Assembly: GCA_020852705.1 (NCBI GenBank)
Contig: JADZAP010000042.1
Coordinates: forward strand, 1-64,000
Direction of reading: 5' to 3'
Source of the DNA: Ignavibacteria bacterium
GTDB lineage: Bacteria > Bacteroidota > Ignavibacteria > Tepidaquicellales > OLB5
DNA length: 64,000 bases
The notes under the pieces were generated by a model. The model was given only the letters and a program-made list of their open reading frames with translations, made no database searches and was not told the DNA's origin. The stretch's first letter is position 1; every line of letters starts with the position of its first letter. Of this stretch, positions 26,853-35,437 are shown piece after piece. Made by a program: the position numbers and the translations under genes.

Positions 26853-28313
26853 CTATTTGGTTAGTTCATTCGCTTTTTCCAGCAGCCATTCGTTTTCAAG
26901 AACGTTTGGGTGTTTATGGAGAGCAACTACTAAATCATCTAAATCTTCTTTTGAACTGTTCTCTTTTACTTTAAGCAAACGTGCGTAGTATTTCATAAAA
27001 TTGGTTTGCCTCTCATACCGTTCATCTGTATAATCTTCTTTAACAGAGGCAATGAACTTTCTGTGGGAAGAAAGAAGATATTCTGCCTGGTCGTAGTATG
27101 ATAATTCATAATATATCATAAGCATCAGATTTCTGAGCGCTGCTTTCAGGGGAATATTCATAAAAGTTTTAACTTTGCTTACGGTTTCGAGAGCTTTCTC
27201 TAATTCTCCTCGCTCCATATATAACCGCCCTTTGCCGTAAGCCACAACAACTTCCCCGCTGTCTTCGGGCAAATCATTTTCGTATTTTTCAATAAATGAC
27301 TCAGCCCAGTCAAATTCTTTCAAACGAATTGCTACCAAAGAAATGTTACCAAATAATAGTGTATCAAAATAAACGTGGGACTTTAATCTATAAAAACCTT
27401 TTTCCAAAGCAAGCTTATAAAGTTCGTGCCGCTCCCGCAAAAATTGTTTCTCACCGGCCATCATTCTGTCTAGGCAAAATTGTTGGAGAATTGTGTTAAG
27501 AGTGAATTTTTTATTCTGTCCGATTTCCTTGCTTTCTTTGAACAGAATGTCTTTCAGAAGATAAAAATATTTATCAGTCTTTTCTTTAAGAAGCAGGACT
27601 TCATAAAGATGTAGCCGTAAGTTGGTATTTTGAATAAAATCGTTATCTGTGTTTAAAAGAAAAGAAATTACATTTTCAGTAATGCGTTCGTCAAAGGCGA
27701 CTGGCGTTTGCTGCCTTCTTGCAAGAATGCTTCGGTAGGTTATCAATGCATCCTCAAAAAAATAGTGCGCAAGGGAATTGTTTGTATCAGAAAGAGAAAC
27801 GTTGTCAAACTCTTTAAAGTTTTTATTTTTAAACCTGCTCCATTCAATGTAATCAGTCTTAATTTTTTCAAGAAGGTAGTTGTAATAGTAATATTTTTTT
27901 TCACCAACCGCCTTCATCACTTCTATTTCCCTTTTTGCATCCGAAAGATTTTTAATCAGGAGTTTTTCCAGTTTTCTTTCATTTAATTCCCTTGCCGTAA
28001 GCAGAGATTCATAGGCGGGCATTTTCTTTAAGTTTATTAGTTTTAAATATTCTTCACTAAGCTCTGTAAGTATGTGTGTAATTGTTTTCATAAATCCTTC
28101 GCTGTATTCTGCCTTGCCGAAAATTGTTTTGTATATTTTTTCCTTCTCCATTTTTTTGGAGTCAAACTCAGGGTAACATTTCTTCAGGTACCCATATAGT
28201 CTAATTGCTGATTGGTTTTTATTGAAATAAGGAGAGCATACAAGTTCACCAAACTCACGCATTTCTTTTGTCGTGAACGTTTTGAGAGTTGATATTAGGA
28301 TAGAATTAAACAT
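26853..28313 (-). CDS. Unnamed ~480-residue paralogous family, member C
   Basis: A 486-residue protein with no export signal. The N-terminal family block reads LKTFTTKEMREFGELVCSPYFN, then KKCYPEFD and KEKIYKTIF, followed by an amphipathic helix with ILTELSEEYLKLINL. The middle has LKEFDWAESFIEKYENDLPED (the segment shared by all members) and a TPR-like helix pair around GKGRLYMERGELEKALETVSKV. Slightly higher G+C use and more acidic residues than members B and D suggest an older divergence. It converges on the second propeller cargo and diverges from the FN3/propeller pair. Function unknown; the TPR-like C-terminal half suggests a scaffold or adaptor. Confidence 0.85.
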   Translation of the reverse strand: MFNSILISTLKTFTTKEMREFGELVCSPYFNKNQSAIRLYGYLKKCYPEFDSKKMEKEKIYKTIFGKAEYSEGFMKTITHILTELSEEYLKLINLKKMPAYESLLTARELNERKLEKLLIKNLSDAKREIEVMKAVGEKKYYYYNYLLEKIKTDYIEWSRFKNKNFKEFDNVSLSDTNNSLAHYFFEDALITYRSILARRQQTPVAFDERITENVISFLLNTDNDFIQNTNLRLHLYEVLLLKEKTDKYFYLLKDILFKESKEIGQNKKFTLNTILQQFCLDRMMAGEKQFLRERHELYKLALEKGFYRLKSHVYFDTLLFGNISLVAIRLKEFDWAESFIEKYENDLPEDSGEVVVAYGKGRLYMERGELEKALETVSKVKTFMNIPLKAALRNLMLMIYYELSYYDQAEYLLSSHRKFIASVKEDYTDERYERQTNFMKYYARLLKVKENSSKEDLDDLVVALHKHPNVLENEWLLEKANELTK

Positions 28314-28438
28314 TTCTTCTGTAAAAGTAGTTAAAAATTATCAACTAAAATATAACTAAATATTTCATTTTTTGCATATTTTCTAAGTTTTTGACGTGTT
28401 TCAATTACAAAATCATCAACTAATTTAAAAAACCTTAC

Positions 28439-28470
28439 TTGGCAAGCCCGCGTTTGGAATTATATATTTG
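28439..28470 (+). promoter_or_regulatory. Probable promoter directly in front of the FN3 gene
   Basis: TTG at 28439-28441 and TATATTTG at 28463-28470 are 21 nt apart and fit the Bacteroidota -33/-7 pattern except for one -33 base. The -7 element ends only 7 nt before the ATG, so the transcript would be leaderless or nearly so. Confidence 0.4.
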
Positions 28471-28477
28471 AACCATA

Positions 28478-28783
28478 ATGACAAAGACAAAAACAGAAAC
28501 TAATAATTTAGATAATAAAACTGCATTAACGGTATTTGCAACAAAGGGTGATAATTCTGGTGAGATAAATCTTCAATGGGATTCTGTAAAAAACGCCACG
28601 GGTTATACAGTGCAGCTATGTAAAGTTAACGGCAGAAAAAACTGGAAGCACTTCGACATAGTTTCAGAATCTTTTTGCACTATAAACGGACTCAAAACAA
28701 AACAAAAATATTTATTCAGGGTAGCAGCAATTAACAACAGAAGGCAATTTCCCTGGAGCAATGTAACAGAAAAGAAAATTTAA
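28478..28783 (+). CDS. Small single fibronectin type III domain protein
   Basis: A 101-residue protein made of one FN3-like beta sandwich. The core reads GEINLQWDSVKNATGYTVQLCK (strands B-C with the conserved Trp), then FCTINGLKTKQKYLFRVAAINN (the Leu-x-x-x-x-x-Tyr-x-F/Y-R-V strand) and FPWSNVTEKK. It has no signal peptide and no sorting domain, which is odd for an FN3 protein next to exported ones. It precedes the frameshifted propeller gene by 36 bp and is likely cotranscribed. It may be cytoplasmic, or the true start may lie elsewhere, but no upstream in-frame signal was found. Confidence 0.7.
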   Translation: MTKTKTETNNLDNKTALTVFATKGDNSGEINLQWDSVKNATGYTVQLCKVNGRKNWKHFDIVSESFCTINGLKTKQKYLFRVAAINNRRQFPWSNVTEKKI

Positions 28784-28819
28784 CGATATTAACAATTTAA
28801 TTACATAAACAAAACTAAA

Positions 28820-30777
28820 ATGAAAACAATATACTTTTTTATCGCGCTTTTATCTTTATGCGTTTTATCTCCAAGAGAAACTCAATCCCAATGGCTGCAA
28901 ACCAATGGACCATACGGAGGCACTATGAGCTGCTTCGCAGTATCGGGAACTACGCTGTTTGCGGGCACTTTCAACGCAGGTATCTACGTTTCAACCAGCA
29001 ATGGCGAAAACTGGATTGCATCCAACAACGGTCTGACCGATGATGATATCAGGGAGCTGGTTGGTTCCGGCTCAAATATTTTTGCAGGAACATACGGGGG
29101 AGGCGTATTTCTTTCTACTAACAACGGCTCAAGCTGGACGGCAGTAAATTCCGGACTAACCAATCTTTTTATCAATGCAATAGTAGTTTCCGGCTCGAAT
29201 CTTTTTGCAGGAGCATACGAGGGGGGAGTTTTTCGTTCCACCAACAACGGCGCAAGCTGGACGGCAGTTAATTCCGGACTGTCCAATAATAAAGTTCAGA
29301 CATTAGTAGTTTCCGGCTCGAATCTTTTTGCAGGAACATACGGCGGCGGCGTTTTTCGTTCTACCAACGTCGGCGCAAGCTGGACGGCAGTTAATTCAGG
29401 CCTGACTCACACTAATATTTACTGTTTAGCTGTTTCAGGCGTTAATTTATTTGCCGGAACTGCTACCGGCGGCGCATTTCGTTCTACCAACAACGGCGCA
29501 AACTGGACGGCAGTTAATTCCGGACTAAACCATGGTACGGTGGCCGCGCTGATTATTTCAGGTTCTAATATTTTTGCAGGAACAAGCGGTGCTGGTATTT
29601 TTCATTCCACCAACAACGGCGCAAGCTGGATGGCAGTTAACTCAGGCCTGGGGAGCATGCGTGTTCAAGCATTAGGTTTAGATATTTCCGGAAGTATTCT
29701 TGCAGGAACCGACGGCACAGGTATCTTTCGCTCAACTAATAACGGTGGGAGTTGGACAGACATCAACACAGGCATAACAAATATTACTGTCAACGCTTTT
29801 GCGGTTTCGGGCGCGAATCTTTTTGCGGGAACAAACGGCGCGGGAGTTTTTCACTCCGGCGACGGCTCTAACTGGTCGCCCGTCAACTCCGGCTTAACTG
29901 AGAAAGGGTCAGGGCGCTGGTTGTTTCCGGATCGAATCTTTTTGCGGGAACATTCGGAGGCGTTTTTCTATCAACTAACAATGGCTCAAGCTGGACGGCA
30001 GTTAACTCCGGACTTTCCGATGATGATGTTCAGGCATTAGTTGTTTCCGGCTCGAATCTTTTTGCAGGAACATATGGCGGAGGCGTTTTTCTATCAACTA
30101 ACAATGGCGCAAACTGGACGGCAGTTAACTCTGGCTTAACGGACCTTGATATATATTCATTAGTAGTTTCAGGAACAAACCTTTTTGCAGGAACATACGG
30201 CGGAGGCGTTTTTCTATCAACTAACAATGGCTCAAGCTGGACGGTAGTTAACTCTGGCTTAACGAACCTTGTTATATATTCACTTGTAGTTTCAGGAACA
30301 AACCTTTTTGCAGGAACATACGGCGGAGGCGTTTTTCTATCAACTAACAATGGCGCAAACTGGATTGCTGTGAACACAGGGTTAGCTGCTAACAGCAGCG
30401 TATACTCTTTATCTGTTTTTGGTTCTAATCTATTTGCAGGTGTTTTAAACGCCGTTTTTAAGCGTCCTTTGTCTGAGATGTTGGCTGTAACAAATATTTC
30501 CACTGAAATTCCCGAGAAATTCAATCTTAGCCAGAACTATCCTAACCCCTTTAATCCAAGTTCAAAAATCAAAATGCAAATATCAAAGTTAAGTAAGGTG
30601 AAATTGGTGGTCTTTGACATAACCGGACGCGAAGTTGAAACTCTTGTAAACGAGCAGCTAAAACCCGGTACGTATGAAGTTGATTTCAACGGCAGCAAAT
30701 TATCAAGCGGGGTGTATTTTTATAAGATGATTACGGATGATTTTGTTGAGACAAAGAAAATGGTTTTGGTAAAATAA
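28820..30777 (+). pseudogene. T9SS cargo propeller with 12+ tandem repeats, frameshifted
   Basis: Reading from the ATG gives 406 residues to 30040: a signal peptide (ends ETQSQ) and repeats of ~41 residues of the form LVVSGSNLFAGTYGGGVF, then RSTNNGASWTAVNSGL. Near 29902-29915 the frame breaks inside a repeat, in AAAGGGTCAGGG. A -1 shift restores VRALVVSGSNLFAGTFGG and continues through at least four more repeats to a canonical T9SS sorting domain (SQNYPNPFNPSSKI, LSSGVYFYKM, KKMVLVK) ending at 30777. About 12 complete repeats and one partial are present. Adjacent repeats near 30150-30400 are nearly identical at DNA level, so recent repeat expansion is likely. Either the gene is truly broken or one G is missing. 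Confidence 0.85.
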
Positions 30778-30789
30778 TTAATTTGTAAT

Positions 30790-30819
30790 AAAAAAAGGAG
30801 CAATTTAGCTCCTTTTTTT
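30790..30819. terminator. Bidirectional terminator after the frameshifted propeller gene
   Basis: AAAAAAAGGAGC pairs perfectly with GCTCCTTTTTTT across a 6-nt loop. The GGAGC/GCTCC core is the same as in the terminator after rpsT. Confidence 0.85.
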
Positions 30820-30861
30820 ATTTTTAAATTTTTTTCCTTTATAGCAAATTTAATTTTTCAA

Positions 30862-32292
30862 CTAAAACTTTTCAATCATATCATTCAGCCAGAATTTAAT
30901 TCCAAAATGATTTTGCTGATTCATTTCTATTTTTTCTCTGAGAAGGTTTGCATCCTGTTTTTTTTTTTTATTATTTGTTTCAAGATGTAGGTTTAACAAA
31001 TAAAGAGTATTGTATAAAAAATTCATTACCGGATTTTTATAATTATCCGGCAGTGCAGTTTCTTTAAGAAGAGTCTTTTTGAATAATTCAATAATTTCTC
31101 TTGTCTCTTCAAAAAATCCGAGTTCATAATTCAATTGAACCTGCATTATTTTTACCTGTATTTTAAGAATAGCCAGCTGAAAATTAACCAAAGTAAGAAG
31201 TCTTAAAGCTTCTGCAAGTTCACCTTTTTTATGTAAAATAAATGCATTAGAAAAATTTATTGCATTATCTCTTTGCTCCTCTGGAAGCATTGGAGTATAA
31301 TCTTTAATAAATTTTTCAGCAAGCTCAATATCACCTACCCGGGTAAATACTTTTACATAATTTATAAAATCAGGGTAAAGAAGCTCGCCTGAAGTTACTC
31401 TATTGTTCAGAAATGAATGTTTGTAAAGCTCATAGCATTCATTTTCAAATTTGCGGTTTCCGTTAAAATTGTACATATCAGCACAATAACCAAACATATA
31501 CATGTGTATTTTGTATGCTGCAAAATCATCAATGGAAGACAAGTTTTTAAAATAATTATCCTTTAAAATATAATAATATTCTTCTTTTTGTTTAATTTTT
31601 AATAGTATTAGGTACTGGTAGGCAATGGTTGTTGGCTGAGAGCTAACGGGACCCTTTTCAAGATACAGCACAATTTCATCAAGCATTTTAATATTTAATT
31701 GAACATTGTTTCCTTTGCTAATATGCAGAAGTAAATTATACAGCATCAGCAAATTGTTGATAAGGTATTCATAAAAATTATCAAATTCATTTAAAATACC
31801 AGAAATGCTGCTTGGTTTTTCAAAAAGATCAACAAGTTGGCTTTCTGTAGAAAGAAGATATTTATCGTAAAGTAGATATTCATTATTAATATTTTTTTCG
31901 TTTAATGATTTTTCTTTTGATTTAACAAGTTTGCTGTGAAGATTAAACAATTTTCGCATTCGCAATTGTACCATTAAATTATATTCACCGGTAAATTCTG
32001 TAACAGAATTTGAAATTGTACTTAAAAATTCCAATCCAAGCATATATAGATCTGATGATATATTCTTAATTTTGAAGTAATCAAATTTTTCCTCAATAAA
32101 TAATTCGGCAAAGATTTTTTCTTCATTTAGCAATTCAGAATCATAATGAGGATAATACCTCATAAGCACATCATTTAGTTTCTGAACATTTTTATTTTTA
32201 TTGTAAAAAGGCGAATTTACAAAATCTCTGAATTTTTTTATTTCAGAAGGTGTAAATGTTTTTAATAATAAAATTAACTTCGTGTTTTTCAA
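30862..32292 (-). CDS. Unnamed ~480-residue paralogous family, member D
   Basis: A 476-residue, apparently all-helical protein with no signal peptide. The N-terminal block is LLLKTFTPSEIKKFRDFVNSP, FYNKNKNVQKL, YYPHYDSE and EEKIFAELF, followed by FDYFKIKNISSDLYMLGLEFL, which is nearly shared with the decayed copy at 20016. It also has the later segment VGDIELAEKFIKDYTPMLPEEQ. It is convergent with the frameshifted propeller gene; upstream (same strand) lies the secreted subtilase. The near-identity to the decayed copy shows that this branch of the family duplicated recently. No function is known to me. Confidence 0.85.
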   Translation of the reverse strand: MKNTKLILLLKTFTPSEIKKFRDFVNSPFYNKNKNVQKLNDVLMRYYPHYDSELLNEEKIFAELFIEEKFDYFKIKNISSDLYMLGLEFLSTISNSVTEFTGEYNLMVQLRMRKLFNLHSKLVKSKEKSLNEKNINNEYLLYDKYLLSTESQLVDLFEKPSSISGILNEFDNFYEYLINNLLMLYNLLLHISKGNNVQLNIKMLDEIVLYLEKGPVSSQPTTIAYQYLILLKIKQKEEYYYILKDNYFKNLSSIDDFAAYKIHMYMFGYCADMYNFNGNRKFENECYELYKHSFLNNRVTSGELLYPDFINYVKVFTRVGDIELAEKFIKDYTPMLPEEQRDNAINFSNAFILHKKGELAEALRLLTLVNFQLAILKIQVKIMQVQLNYELGFFEETREIIELFKKTLLKETALPDNYKNPVMNFLYNTLYLLNLHLETNNKKKKQDANLLREKIEMNQQNHFGIKFWLNDMIEKF

Positions 32293-32632
32293 TTTACCAA
32301 TACTCTTTGCATGTAAATATTTTATAAAAAGATCTCTGTAAAATGCAATAATTTGTTAAAAATTGCAATTTATTAGTATGATTTAGAAATAAATTTTCTA
32401 AAATTTGGAGCATTTCTTATATTTTAAGAAACTGTATCAATCAGATGATATATTTGCGGATTTGGTGTATTTATTTTGTGAATTTATACTGTGTATTTAT
32501 ATAGTATTGTTTTAAACCGCATTGAAATTAAAAAGTTTAAAGATAAAAAGAAAATTAATTTTATAAAATTACAGGATAATAAAAAAGCTGTCTCATTTGA
32601 GACAGCCGTAATTAATTTTTGATTATCTGTTT
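32293..32632. other. AT-rich intergenic region with a minus-strand terminator
   Basis: The region between the subtilase and family gene D has no coding signal. It holds the terminator listed next, an inverted repeat TTTCTTA/TAAGAAA near 32413, an ATTTTCTAAA motif at 32393-32402 also seen upstream of other family genes, and an isolated TATATTTG at 32449-32456 with no -33 partner and no gene to serve. Confidence 0.5.
32579..32606 (-). terminator. Terminator downstream of the secreted subtilase
   Basis: Read on the minus strand, GCTGTCTCA pairs with TGAGACAGC across a 2-4 nt loop and is followed by TTTTTT. It lies 27 nt after the stop codon of the subtilase gene. Confidence 0.8.
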
Positions 32633-35386
32633 TTATTTAACTAATACCATTTTATTAACCTGTTCAAAATCACCCGCATTTAGCTTATAGAAATAAATAC
32701 CTGAACTTAAATTTAAAGCTGAAGCATCAAATGATACTTTATACATACCTGCATTTTGCAGTTTATTTACTAAAACAGTAACTTCTTTTCCTGTAACATC
32801 AAAAATTGAAAGTTTAACATCACTGTTTTTGGGCAATCCATAAGAAATTAATGTAACGGGATTAAAGGGATTTGGATAATTTTGGCTTAAAATATATTTT
32901 GAAGGTATTGTAATTATCTGTGGAACACCAACAACATTTCCGTAAGAAATTTCTATCATCCAATCGTCAAGTGTACTATTAAAACCGGAAGCTGCATCAT
33001 CAGTGTATCTTAAGATCCACATACCGTTAGGGGACTTACCGTCAAAAACATTAAGCGGTGTTTCCGGTCTAAATCTACCTGTAAAGGGAACAGTTCCAGA
33101 TGTAATTATTATTGATGCCTCATCATCAAATATCGTATTAACGTAGCTGTCACCAGAGCTTCCGTTATCAGTAGTAAGCTCGCTTTGCTGGTTTCCTTTT
33201 AGCAGAAATAAATCCACATCCTGGTCATCTCGATTTGAAATATTTATTTTTACATCAACATCAATTACACTGTCATTTATTCCTGAAACAAAAATTGTAT
33301 CATAAATTGTAGTGTTGTTATTGCATATCTTTGGTGTAGTTAAGCTTGTCTGCACACGATATTTACCAACCTTATAGGTAAAAAAGCTAGGCGGAAAAAC
33401 TGTGCCAGGAGGATTAACGCCTGAACCACCTTTTGGCAGAGTTGAAACATTTGGAGTTAATGCTGTATCCTGAGCAGCAAAATAATATTCAATAACAGAG
33501 CCCTCGGGTTTACCGGGAATTGTAAATTTAAAAGTATCCAGCACAGTTGAAGCTGCAAAAACAGTAGTAAATGAACCTCCATTAACTCTGTAGTACATTC
33601 GCGGTCTGTTTGTGCCTGATGCTAACATTTTATTATCTCTGATAATTGCGGAAATATTTCTGGTAAGGGTATCAGGGCTTGAAAGTGCAGGTTTATCGTG
33701 AAAAATATCCGGTTTTACTCTATCAAACAAACTGTTTATTAACGCAATGGAAAGCCTTGCATTAATACTGCCGTATCCCATTTCATTATTCCAATTACCG
33801 TATTCTTTTAATGTAGTATAACTATAACCGCCAACTTTTTCTGCACTTAAAGATATCAATGCCTCAACTTCTTTGAATGTTAAATTTTGATTTGCAGAAA
33901 TTACCAAAGCACACACGCCTGCTGCGTTTGGTGTTGCACTAGATGTTCCATTAAATGAATTATAATAATCACCCGAAGAATATCCTGGTGCTCCTACCCT
34001 ATCTGTTGTGTAAATTCTGGTACACGGTGCAACAATATCAAGTGTTGGTCCAAAACAAGCACCCCATGATTCACCTGAACAGCCATCTGTCGGACTTTTT
34101 CTTTTATTACACGGAGTTAATCCGCCAACAACAATCATTTCAGCAAGCGGTGATATTGCGGGAAATCTCATAGGGCTTGTGTTTTCATTACCTGAAGCAT
34201 AGCAGCATACTGTTCCCTTTCCGTTCCTGCCATAACGTGCAGCATCATTAATTGCATTTATAAGCAATGAGCTGGCACCGCCGCCAAATCCCCAAGAATT
34301 ACTTAATACTGATGCACCATGCTGGTATGCCCAAATTGTACCAAATGCTGCAACATGGTACCCGGGTATGCTGCCTGCTGAATTAATTATCTTAACAGGC
34401 ATAATTTTGCATTTATATGCTACCCCTGAAACTCCAATTGTATTATTGCCAATTGCAGCTGAAATTCCCGCACAAGCTGTACCATGATTACCATCATCAT
34501 TCGGATTACCATCGTTATTGGCAAAATCGTAACCATAAACCCTGCTAATATCAGGATGAGTAGTATCAACACCAGTATCAAGAATTGCAATAATAACAGT
34601 ACTATCGCCTTTTGTTACATTCCAGGCGCTATCAACATCCATATCTGCATCAGCAATTACATTAGGCGGATTGGTAGGAACATTAGTTCCGGTATTTCTT
34701 AATGCCCATTGCATAGGATAGAACAGGTCGTTTACTGTATCACATAAAACATTTGTAACATATAAACTTGGTTCAGAATAATTTACAAATCCGTTTTCAT
34801 AATATCTGTTTGAAACCTCCATAGCATTAAGGCCGTTGGAATTATTATTCACCCGGGCAAGATATGTTTCACCACCCGTTACATTTATCTTTTCAACAAT
34901 TTCAACTCCATTAATGCTGTTAATATTATCAATCTGTGATTTTGTAAAAGTTGGTTTAAATTGCAGAATCAGAAGATCATTTAATCCGTAAAATGTTTTG
35001 TTATCATTCACTCCTGTAGGCGTGAATGTAAAATTCACATTTTCAAAAATGTTTTCTTTTCTCAGGTCATTCAAAAGTCTGATGTAGTTATCTTCATTGA
35101 GTGGAGATTTAAGTTTTAAGAAGTTTCCGTCCCGTGTTTCAATACCTGTTCTGCTTAAATCAATCTGCGGGTATTTTTGAAATACCTGCTGAGCGCTTTG
35201 CATTGAAACACTTAGTTTTAAATTAACAAAGATAACATCATAGGAGGGCTGAAGAAAAAATTTTTCACCATTAAAATAATAAAAATTGGTAATTTTTCCC
35301 GAATTACTGGGATTATTTGTGTTGAATAAAAACCCAAAGAAACCAATACAAGTAACAATGAAAAGCAGTTTAATAAATTTATTCAT
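32633..35386 (-). CDS. Secreted S8 subtilisin-like protease with P-domain and T9SS sorting domain
   Basis: Serine endopeptidase of 917 residues, exported through T9SS. In order: signal peptide (1-~22), a pro-region of ~200 residues, the S8 catalytic domain with Asp270 (AILDTGVD), His301 (DDGNHGTACAG) and Ser482 (NGTSSATPNAAG), then a linker. Next comes a proprotein-convertase P-like beta domain (about 690-825; DVDLFLLKG, FDGKSPNGMWILRYTDDA, LDDWMIEI). Last is a type A sorting domain (SQNYPNPFNPVTLI, LSSGIYFYKL, NKMVLVK). All three triad residues are present, so it should be active after prodomain removal. It is monocistronic, with its own terminator. A likely role is extracellular protein breakdown or processing of surface proteins. 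Confidence 0.93.
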   Translation of the reverse strand: MNKFIKLLFIVTCIGFFGFLFNTNNPSNSGKITNFYYFNGEKFFLQPSYDVIFVNLKLSVSMQSAQQVFQKYPQIDLSRTGIETRDGNFLKLKSPLNEDNYIRLLNDLRKENIFENVNFTFTPTGVNDNKTFYGLNDLLILQFKPTFTKSQIDNINSINGVEIVEKINVTGGETYLARVNNNSNGLNAMEVSNRYYENGFVNYSEPSLYVTNVLCDTVNDLFYPMQWALRNTGTNVPTNPPNVIADADMDVDSAWNVTKGDSTVIIAILDTGVDTTHPDISRVYGYDFANNDGNPNDDGNHGTACAGISAAIGNNTIGVSGVAYKCKIMPVKIINSAGSIPGYHVAAFGTIWAYQHGASVLSNSWGFGGGASSLLINAINDAARYGRNGKGTVCCYASGNENTSPMRFPAISPLAEMIVVGGLTPCNKRKSPTDGCSGESWGACFGPTLDIVAPCTRIYTTDRVGAPGYSSGDYYNSFNGTSSATPNAAGVCALVISANQNLTFKEVEALISLSAEKVGGYSYTTLKEYGNWNNEMGYGSINARLSIALINSLFDRVKPDIFHDKPALSSPDTLTRNISAIIRDNKMLASGTNRPRMYYRVNGGSFTTVFAASTVLDTFKFTIPGKPEGSVIEYYFAAQDTALTPNVSTLPKGGSGVNPPGTVFPPSFFTYKVGKYRVQTSLTTPKICNNNTTIYDTIFVSGINDSVIDVDVKINISNRDDQDVDLFLLKGNQQSELTTDNGSSGDSYVNTIFDDEASIIITSGTVPFTGRFRPETPLNVFDGKSPNGMWILRYTDDAASGFNSTLDDWMIEISYGNVVGVPQIITIPSKYILSQNYPNPFNPVTLISYGLPKNSDVKLSIFDVTGKEVTVLVNKLQNAGMYKVSFDASALNLSSGIYFYKLNAGDFEQVNKMVLVK

Positions 35387-35437
35387 GGCGGCTAAAATTA
35401 ATTAATAAAATATTTAAATTTTTATTAGTATGTATTT

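Noticed and set aside
28950-30400. Regular DNA repeats that could be mistaken for a CRISPR array or satellite
   Set aside because: The period is ~123-129 bp, a multiple of three; the units translate in frame to ~41-residue propeller repeats and there are no unique spacers.
28984-30524. Minus-strand ORFs with regular repeats antisense to the propeller gene
   Set aside because: Their repeats mirror the plus-strand propeller repeats; there is no signal peptide or sorting domain, so they are shadows.
32449-32456. TATATTTG as a promoter
   Set aside because: There is no -33 partner at 19-21 nt and no plus-strand gene downstream.
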